Of a stretch of DNA of 47,646 nt, positions 42,342 to 47,646 are shown piece after piece; position 1 is the first letter of the stretch; each line of letters begins with the position of its first letter. The notes under the pieces were generated by a model, which was given only the letters and a program-made list of their open reading frames with translations, made no database searches and was not told where the DNA came from. The translations under genes were made by a program, and so were the position numbers. Origin of the DNA: Chthonomonadaceae bacterium (lineage in GTDB: Bacteria > Armatimonadota > Chthonomonadetes > Chthonomonadales > Chthonomonadaceae); assembly GCA_027459665.1 (NCBI GenBank), contig DAIDHN010000030.1, positions 1 through 47,646 on the forward strand, in the 5' to 3' direction.

Positions 42342-44309
42342 TTGAAACCGGGAAACAATACCGCCCGCATACTGATAGGTATACTCATTGCTGGTTTGAT
42401 TTTTTTCTTCATATTCCACAACCCTATTGCTTCCGCTTTGGGAGGAGGGGGACAGAATATGCCCTATTCCGAGTTCCGCCGAATTGTAGATACCACGCCG
42501 CAAAGTATTAGAAAGGTTGTGATAGACAACGGCGGCAAGGAAATGCAGGTAAAATTCAGCACACCGCCTACCCCCAACACCAGTGCCAGCCAGTCAATAG
42601 AACTGCCTGATGCAGCACAGACACGCAATGACCTCTACATGGCTATGCAGCAAAAGGGGGTTACCTACAGCTTTTCACATCCGCTGCTTAGTGAATTTGC
42701 TCAAACATTCCTTTCTGTGCTCATCTTTCCGCTGGGCATCATACTGCTTTTCTACTTCCTCTTTATGAGGCAGGCGCAAAGCGGCGGAAACCAGGCGCTC
42801 AATTTTGGCAGGGCAAGAGCAAAACGCCTCACCGACTCGGTGCCCAAAGTCACCTTTGAAGAAGTTGCCGGTGTAGAAGAAGCCAAACAGGAACTTTCTG
42901 AAATTGTAGACTTTTTGAAAAACGCAAAGAAGTTTCAGGCGCTGGGAGCAAAAATACCCAAGGGAGTGCTGCTGCTGGGCGCACCCGGCTGCGGTAAAAC
43001 GCTGCTGGCGCGTGCCGTGGCAGGCGAAGCAGGGGTGCCGTTCTTTCATATCTCAGGCTCAGACTTTGTAGAAATGTTTGTAGGCGTGGGAGCAAGCAGA
43101 GTACGAGACCTGTTTGAAACCGCCAAGGCAAACCGACCATCGCTGATTTTTATCGATGAAATAGACGCCGTTGGCAGACAGAGAGGCGCAGGGCTGGGAG
43201 GCGGACACGATGAGAGAGAACAGACCCTCAACCAGCTGCTGGTGGAAATGGATGGCTTCGACCCAAACACAGGCGTGATTATGATTGCAGCTACCAACCG
43301 CCCCGATGTACTCGACCCTGCCCTGCTTCGACCGGGCCGCTTCGACCGCCAGGTGGTGGTAGATGCACCCGATGTCGCAGGCAGAAAAGCGATCTTTCAG
43401 GTGCATCTGCGCGGCAAACCGCTTGAAGCGGATGTCGACGTAGATACCCTGGCGCGCCTTACCCCTGGCTTTACCGGCGCCGATATTATGAACGTTGTAA
43501 ACGAGGCAGCTATTCTGGCGGCACGCAGAGACAAAAGCATCATCGGCATGAGCGAATTTGATGAGGCCAGAGACAGGGTACTGATGGGGCCGGAACGAAA
43601 AACGCGCATGAATACAGACAAAAAGCTCGAAGTAGTGGCTTACCATGAGCTTGGTCATGCCATTGTAGCAGCGCGTTTGCCCAAAGCCGACCAGGTATAC
43701 AAAATCACCGTGATTCCGCGCGGCACCAGCGCAGGAGCCACCTGGTTTCTTCCCAAAGAAGAGGGGCTGCGCACCCGGCAGGATATGCTGGATGACATTA
43801 CCTCGTCGCTGGGCGGCAGAGTGGCAGAAGAACTGGTGTTTCAAGACGTTACTACCGGTGCATCGCAAGACCTCAACTATGCAACCGACCTCGCCCGCGC
43901 CATGGTGTGCGAGTATGGCATGAGCGAGCGGCTGGGCATGGTGCGGCTGGGACGCAGGCATGGCAACCCGTTTCTGGGACGCGATTTGATGGAAGACCGC
44001 GATTACAGCGAGGAAGTGGCGCGCGCCATAGATGAGGAAGTGCGTTCCATCATCGAACAGAGTTATGAAAGAGCGCGTGATATTCTTACCCGCGATCGTG
44101 AACTCATGGACCGCATTGCACGCATTCTTATCAAGGTAGAAACCCTTAGCCGCGAACAGTTCATGGCGCTGCTTGATGGTTCTATTACAGAAGAAGACAT
44201 AATGCGCGATCAAAACATAACTCCGCCGCCCACTACGGGCACCACACAAACTGTAGCAGGCCCAGAACCTCCACGCATACAGACCAGGCTGCGACCCGAA
44301 CCGGCCTGA
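42342..44309 (+). CDS. ftsH: ATP-dependent membrane zinc protease FtsH
   Basis: FtsH removes damaged membrane proteins and short-lived regulators. Two membrane segments ([16 protein letters not shown] and [18 protein letters not shown]) flank a periplasmic loop. The AAA domain has Walker [12 protein letters not shown], pore loop [14 protein letters not shown], Walker [12 protein letters not shown] and the second-region [20 protein letters not shown]. The protease zinc site is [10 protein letters not shown], where the usual HEAGH Ala is Leu; the HExxH ligands are intact. 655 residues. The start is TTG at 42342 after GGGAGG. tilS-ftsH is a common gene order. Confidence 0.97.
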   Translation: MKPGNNTARILIGILIAGLIFFFIFHNPIASALGGGGQNMPYSEFRRIVDTTPQSIRKVVIDNGGKEMQVKFSTPPTPNTSASQSIELPDAAQTRNDLYMAMQQKGVTYSFSHPLLSEFAQTFLSVLIFPLGIILLFYFLFMRQAQSGGNQALNFGRARAKRLTDSVPKVTFEEVAGVEEAKQELSEIVDFLKNAKKFQALGAKIPKGVLLLGAPGCGKTLLARAVAGEAGVPFFHISGSDFVEMFVGVGASRVRDLFETAKANRPSLIFIDEIDAVGRQRGAGLGGGHDEREQTLNQLLVEMDGFDPNTGVIMIAATNRPDVLDPALLRPGRFDRQVVVDAPDVAGRKAIFQVHLRGKPLEADVDVDTLARLTPGFTGADIMNVVNEAAILAARRDKSIIGMSEFDEARDRVLMGPERKTRMNTDKKLEVVAYHELGHAIVAARLPKADQVYKITVIPRGTSAGATWFLPKEEGLRTRQDMLDDITSSLGGRVAEELVFQDVTTGASQDLNYATDLARAMVCEYGMSERLGMVRLGRRHGNPFLGRDLMEDRDYSEEVARAIDEEVRSIIEQSYERARDILTRDRELMDRIARILIKVETLSREQFMALLDGSITEEDIMRDQNITPPPTTGTTQTVAGPEPPRIQTRLRPEPA

Positions 44310-44371
44310 TACAAGCCGCTGCCAACTTAATTGCCCTGTCAGCCAATGCTGGCGGGGCAACAGGACAAAAT

Positions 44372-44385
44372 TTACATTTATGTAA
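44372..44385. promoter_or_regulatory. 14-base palindrome after ftsH
   Basis: TTACAT-TT-ATGTAA, an inverted repeat of operator size in the 390-base gap after ftsH. No matching known regulator. It is placed upstream of the small reading frames at 44487 and of the secreted protein gene. Confidence 0.35.
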
Positions 44386-44486
44386 CTTACAGGTCAGAAG
44401 CACGCACGCCTGAATATTCACACCTGTCGAAACGGCATTTCATGCGTATGGCATTCTGAACAACATCTTTTCAAGGAGCTGATAGT

Positions 44487-44564
44487 ATGCATGGTTTGGC
44501 GTCTGCATTCTCACTTCAGCGCTGCTGCGGGCGCGGCAGAACAACCCCCTGTTTTACGGCATAG
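44487..44564 (+). CDS. Possible small ORF, 25 residues
   Basis: AAGGAG (44473-44478) and 8 bases precede an ATG that opens 25 codons (MHGLASAFSLQRCCGRG and on to a TAG). A second ATG at 44491 in another frame opens 58 codons (MVWRLHSHFSAAAGAAEQ at the start, three Cys) ending at 44667, 12 bases from the same site. Either could be a short peptide or leader gene; no homology is known to me. Apart from these and two palindromes, 44310-44699 shows nothing else. Confidence 0.3.
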   Translation: MHGLASAFSLQRCCGRGRTTPCFTA

Positions 44565-44620
44565 CTATCATCCAGCCTGTTCATACCGCGGGCGGGTTAG
44601 CATTTGTGAAATTCTGTACA

Positions 44621-44638
44621 ATCCGCCTCCAGGCGGAT
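44621..44638 (+). promoter_or_regulatory. Leader hairpin before the secreted Cys-rich gene
   Basis: ATCCGCC (44621-44627) pairs with GGCGGAT (44632-44638) across TCCA. There is no T-run. It lies 61 bases before the start at 44700, between the possible small ORF and that gene. Confidence 0.35.
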
Positions 44639-44699
44639 GTTATAGAAACCAGGGTTTGGTAGAATAACACTAGAAGATATTACAAGGGAGGTTCGCAAA

Positions 44700-45377
44700 A
44701 TGAGAACGAAAATTGCAGCAATTGAAATGACTAGCACAATTCTGCTGCTCAGCATTGCAGCGAGTATGGCGCTAGCCGGCAAACCAGCATCCTGGGAAAA
44801 AGCAGGCACACTCGGCTCGGTAGGTCTGGTGGGCAGCACCCATGTTCACCTCAATCTGGCAACCAGCAGCAAACAGGTTGTCACCACAGTACTGTCTGAT
44901 ACCAGCATGGGCGGCATCTGCGAAGACTGCGGCCAGTTTCAGCCGTTCAAGGCTGCAGACTCTGCCAAAATTTGCTCAATGTGCGGCTGCAACGAGCCAA
45001 ACGCAGTGTGCGTAGGCTGGAACAGCCTCAAGGTTTGCAACTGGCAGGGCATGCTTCAAAAACTGCCGCTGGGTACAGGGCTTCGCGTGGTGTTCAATGA
45101 CCCTGCCAACCCCCAGTCTGGCCTAAAAGTACTATACATCAACTATAAGCAGGCGCTGCTTCCTGTTACCGGCCTGAGCAAACTGAATTCTGAGCAGCTG
45201 CAAAACCTGCTCAAACCCATCGGGATTACATCTGCAGAGCTTCTGGAAGGCGGCACCCTGCTGCGCATGAACCTGAAGCAAAACTGGAGTGCAAAAAAAG
45301 CCGACCAGCTCAGCAAACTGCTGAAACAAAACGGAGCCGGCATCGGTTCTACTGCAGATGCACCTGCTGCGCATTAG
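44700..45377 (+). CDS. Secreted protein with a double-CxxC region
   Basis: Not recognised. 225 residues with a probable signal peptide (ILLLSIAASMALA then GKPASW). The middle holds ICEDCGQF and ICSMCGC, a zinc-ribbon-like pair, with further cysteines nearby (VCVGW, VCNW). The C-terminal part is Leu/Lys-rich and resembles a small alpha/beta unit (LKVLYINYKQALLPVTGL). The ATG at 44700 follows AAGGGAGG. It is 48 bases before the porin-cytochrome gene, and both products are exported, so a shared envelope or redox role is plausible but unproved. Confidence 0.65.
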   Translation: MRTKIAAIEMTSTILLLSIAASMALAGKPASWEKAGTLGSVGLVGSTHVHLNLATSSKQVVTTVLSDTSMGGICEDCGQFQPFKAADSAKICSMCGCNEPNAVCVGWNSLKVCNWQGMLQKLPLGTGLRVVFNDPANPQSGLKVLYINYKQALLPVTGLSKLNSEQLQNLLKPIGITSAELLEGGTLLRMNLKQNWSAKKADQLSKLLKQNGAGIGSTADAPAAH

Positions 45378-45425
45378 CTGCAAACTGCCGCTGCAGTTAC
45401 TTTTCCAACTTGAGGAGACACTATC

Positions 45426-46616
45426 ATGAAAGTACACCGCGGGGTTGTTTCCAGAGGAATTCCGCTACTGTTTGCAGCGCTCATGCTGGCAGGTCTTACC
45501 CGCCCGGCAGCGGCCTTCCCACAGTTTGCACGCAAGTACCACCTGGCTTGTGCAACCTGCCACAGCATGGTGCCGCGCCTTACGCGATTTGGATACGCAT
45601 TTTTAAGGGCCGGCTTTCGTCTGCCCTCCAATGTGCAGAAACCGATTACGCTTGATAACTCGCTGGCATACACCATTGCCACTCTTATGGCTCAAAGCCG
45701 CACGGCTCCCAACGTAGAAGTGCCCGGCGTTGATACCGCTCTGGCCACCTCGCTGGGCAAGCAGTGGGCAGTGCATATTCGCTACACCACCGGGTTTTCG
45801 GGGGGCAGCCAGAGCGGGTTTTCAGATTTTTGGGGGCAGTACAACACCTCTCCGCGAGGAGTAGACTGGTCGGTAAAAGTCGGCCAGATACCGGTAATCG
45901 ATGGATACCAGCTGGCCGGAGACCGAACCCTCACCATCACAGATGCACAGCTGTACGGCGCAAACGGCCCCCTGGCCAATGTGAACAATGCGCTGGGAGA
46001 CTTTGGCATAAATGCCTATGAAACCGGCGTAGAAGGCGGCTATACCGTTGGGCCAATGAGCCTGCGCCTCTCGTGGCTGTACGGCATGAAGCAGGATGGT
46101 TCCTCGCAAAATATCACCTACAACGGACGCGGTTTTCACGATGTAGCCCTGCAGGGAGACTATTTCTTCGGCAACCTGGGCACCACTGTAAGCGCATTCT
46201 ACTACAATGGCAGACGACAGCTGAACGCAGTCGGCATAGAAGATAACTTTCAGCGAGCCGCTCTTTTCGGTACCTACACACGTTATGCAGGCACAGTAAC
46301 CAGAGGCATTCCAACCTGGCAGTTTGAGGTGAATGGAGCAATGCTTTACGGCACAGACGATGTTGCTGCCGGCAAAAATGTAAGCGATTACGGCACTCTG
46401 ATAGAAGGAGACGTATACTACCGGCACAAAACCGCTCTGGCTTTGCGCTACGACACCGTGCGCTCGGCAGGAATCACCGGCACCCCGGTTACCGGAGCTT
46501 ACACACTCTCGCTCACCAATCGTCCGGGGCAAAACCTGCTGATTGAACTGGAATACCGCAAACAGATCAACCCGCGCACCGATGCCATCACAGGCATGAT
46601 CCAGTTCCTTTACTAA
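45426..46616 (+). CDS. Outer-membrane beta-barrel with one c-type haem motif
   Basis: 396 residues: a signal peptide (IPLLFAALMLAGLTRPAAA), then right at the mature N-terminus FARKYHLACATCHSMVPRL, a CxxCH haem c site, and then a long beta-barrel rich in alternating strands with Gly and aromatic residues (YETGVEGGYTVGPMSLRLSW, TWQFEVNGAMLYG, LLIELEYRKQ), ending in MIQFLY with a terminal aromatic. The layout suggests a haem placed at the periplasmic mouth of a pore. Family and partner are not known to me; electron transfer or haem-dependent sensing are possible. A perfect terminator follows. Confidence 0.8.
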   Translation: MKVHRGVVSRGIPLLFAALMLAGLTRPAAAFPQFARKYHLACATCHSMVPRLTRFGYAFLRAGFRLPSNVQKPITLDNSLAYTIATLMAQSRTAPNVEVPGVDTALATSLGKQWAVHIRYTTGFSGGSQSGFSDFWGQYNTSPRGVDWSVKVGQIPVIDGYQLAGDRTLTITDAQLYGANGPLANVNNALGDFGINAYETGVEGGYTVGPMSLRLSWLYGMKQDGSSQNITYNGRGFHDVALQGDYFFGNLGTTVSAFYYNGRRQLNAVGIEDNFQRAALFGTYTRYAGTVTRGIPTWQFEVNGAMLYGTDDVAAGKNVSDYGTLIEGDVYYRHKTALALRYDTVRSAGITGTPVTGAYTLSLTNRPGQNLLIELEYRKQINPRTDAITGMIQFLY

Positions 46617-46636
46617 ACCTTTCTCCAGGGTTGCAC

Positions 46637-46666
46637 AGGCAGGAGGCAGCACCCCTCCTGCCTTTT
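46637..46666 (+). terminator. Terminator after the porin-cytochrome gene
   Basis: A perfect 10-bp stem AGGCAGGAGG/CCTCCTGCCT with a 7-base loop, then TTT. It lies 20 bases after the stop. The rest of the gene-free stretch 46617-46925 shows no gene; a GCCCATAA near 46860 has no convincing -35 partner. Confidence 0.85.
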
Positions 46667-46925
46667 ATCTGCCGGGCGGTTTCTCCTGTTTCCTGGAACG
46701 TCTATGCAAATCTTCAGCCTTCCCAAACAACTCCCCCTGCACAGTTTTACAGGCATCTCCATTGCTGCAAAAGTATCTGCTAAACAAAATAAACCCCGCC
46801 AGCTGTTTCACCCTCGCATGCAGGTACATTCTATTTATCTTTTCATTTACTTGTCGTACTGCCCATAAACAGCAGCACAGCCTGTTTGCAAAGCGCTGTC
46901 TGCCGGGCAGTGCAGGGAGGTATGT

Positions 46926-47646
46926 ATGCAGCTGGAGTGTTTTTCTGTACCCTATGCCGCCGTAGAGCAAATGCGCCTGCTCTATCGAGAAGAGGCGCAC
47001 TGCCAGATAGTGCACGATTCTATTTTAAGACGTGAACTTGCCAATGCCTTTCTGTTCCATGCAGATGGAGCGCCGGCTGGATACGGAGGAGTTTGGCACA
47101 AACACTATCCGGGGAGAATTATGGAGTTTTATACCCTGCCCTCCATGCGCACCGCCGCTGCAGATATGTTTGAACTGTTTATCAGTACGAGCGGGGCAGT
47201 TGAGATGGAAGCGCAATCCAACATGCCACTTATGCTTGATATGCTGCTCGCTTTTTGCGATAATATTCAAAGCGATATCATTCTGTACCACGATGCGGTG
47301 AATACGCACATCTCCAGACCAGACTGCAGCCTGGTGAAACAGAGCGAGTGGAGCGGGGAGATTTTTGCCCACCAGCATGAACCGGTTGGCGAATGGCTGC
47401 TTATTGCAGAGGGCAAAGCAGCGGCCACAGGAGGCGCACTGCACCACTACAACCCCCCGTATGCAGACATCTATATGGAGACCGACGAGCATCTGCGCTG
47501 CAGGGGGTACGCCAGTTTTTTAATACAAGAGCTGAAGCGAAAGTGCTATGAGATCGGCAAAATACCCTCCGCCCGCTCTGACGCATCAAACAAGGCATCC
47601 AGACTTGCAATGCAGAAAGCAGGCATGCTGCCGTGCGGCAGACTTG
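46926..47646 (+). CDS. GNAT-like acetyltransferase, cut by the window end
   Basis: An open frame of 240 codons that runs off the window. It has two GNAT-like halves: the first with FLFHADGAPAGYGGVWHKHY, the second with EWLLIAEGKAAATGGALHHY followed by DIYMETDEHLRCRGYASFLI, where the R-x-R/G-x-G/A-like acetyl-CoA loop is RCRGYAS, then ASNKASRLAMQKAGMLPCGR, the typical C-terminal GNAT helix. The substrate is unknown. The ATG at 46926 follows GGGAGG by 5 bases. The 3' end lies outside the window. Confidence 0.75.
   Translation, partial: MQLECFSVPYAAVEQMRLLYREEAHCQIVHDSILRRELANAFLFHADGAPAGYGGVWHKHYPGRIMEFYTLPSMRTAAADMFELFISTSGAVEMEAQSNMPLMLDMLLAFCDNIQSDIILYHDAVNTHISRPDCSLVKQSEWSGEIFAHQHEPVGEWLLIAEGKAAATGGALHHYNPPYADIYMETDEHLRCRGYASFLIQELKRKCYEIGKIPSARSDASNKASRLAMQKAGMLPCGRL

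Noticed and set aside
46665-47015. A 116-codon minus-strand frame near the right end
   Set aside because: It overlaps the terminator and the start of the acetyltransferase, has no ribosome site of note and no recognisable domain.

Overview
The window is a dense piece of chromosome (A+T-poor coding DNA, many 4-base gene overlaps) from a flagellated bacterium that appears to have an outer membrane. It encodes FliM/FliN/FliO/FliP, a FliA/WhiG-type sigma factor and a beta-barrel protein with a c-type haem motif. It also has traits common outside Proteobacteria: RNase J in an asd-dapA-rnj cluster, a PASTA-type Ser/Thr kinase, a DUF1844 protein and a DhnA-type class I aldolase. This mix fits Armatimonadota or a neighbouring two-membrane lineage. 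That placement is an inference; no rRNA or tRNA gene was recognised.

Layout. 1-6814 (+): a reading frame that joins the start of pyruvate dehydrogenase E1-beta to the C-terminal half of GltB, then two DUF488 genes, a dual-OB gene, gltD and tsaD. 6936-15651: YbjN-domain protein, class I aldolase, two minus-strand genes (one DUF1844), surE, a Gfo/Idh oxidoreductase, a PAS-PAS-GGDEF cyclase, DUF1003, YgiT-type zinc finger and SRPBCC genes. 15648-19866 (-): fliM-fliN-fliO-fliP and a 65-residue gene of unknown function. 20163-21350 (+): dnaN behind an A+T-rich, palindrome-rich leader. 21522-25085 (+): two adjacent restriction-modification systems, the first an EcoRV homologue; all four genes are broken. 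25108-25447: repeat and foldback DNA. 25586-27724 (+): a THUMP-like methyltransferase and the sigma28-type factor. 27875-29564 (-): two secreted proteins, one with collagen-like Gly-Pro blocks. 29673-33313 (-): asd-dapA-rnj. 33587-42273 (+): aroC-aroK-aroB, small membrane protein, PASTA kinase, rpe, small membrane protein, ribD, tilS, mostly overlapping. 42342-46616 (+): ftsH, a secreted Cys-rich protein, and the porin-cytochrome. 46926-end (+): an acetyltransferase cut by the window end.

How it fits together. The motility genes, the sigma28-type factor and the diguanylate cyclase may form one regulon: sigma28-like promoter candidates with the same N12 spacer precede fliM, the GGDEF gene and the sigma gene itself. 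The biosynthetic blocks make lysine/threonine precursors (asd, dapA), chorismate (aroB, aroC, aroK) and riboflavin (ribD). The points most worth a second look are the pdhB/gltB junction near base 150, the decayed double restriction-modification island, the DUF488/dual-OB cassette inside the glutamate synthase locus, and the one-haem beta-barrel protein.
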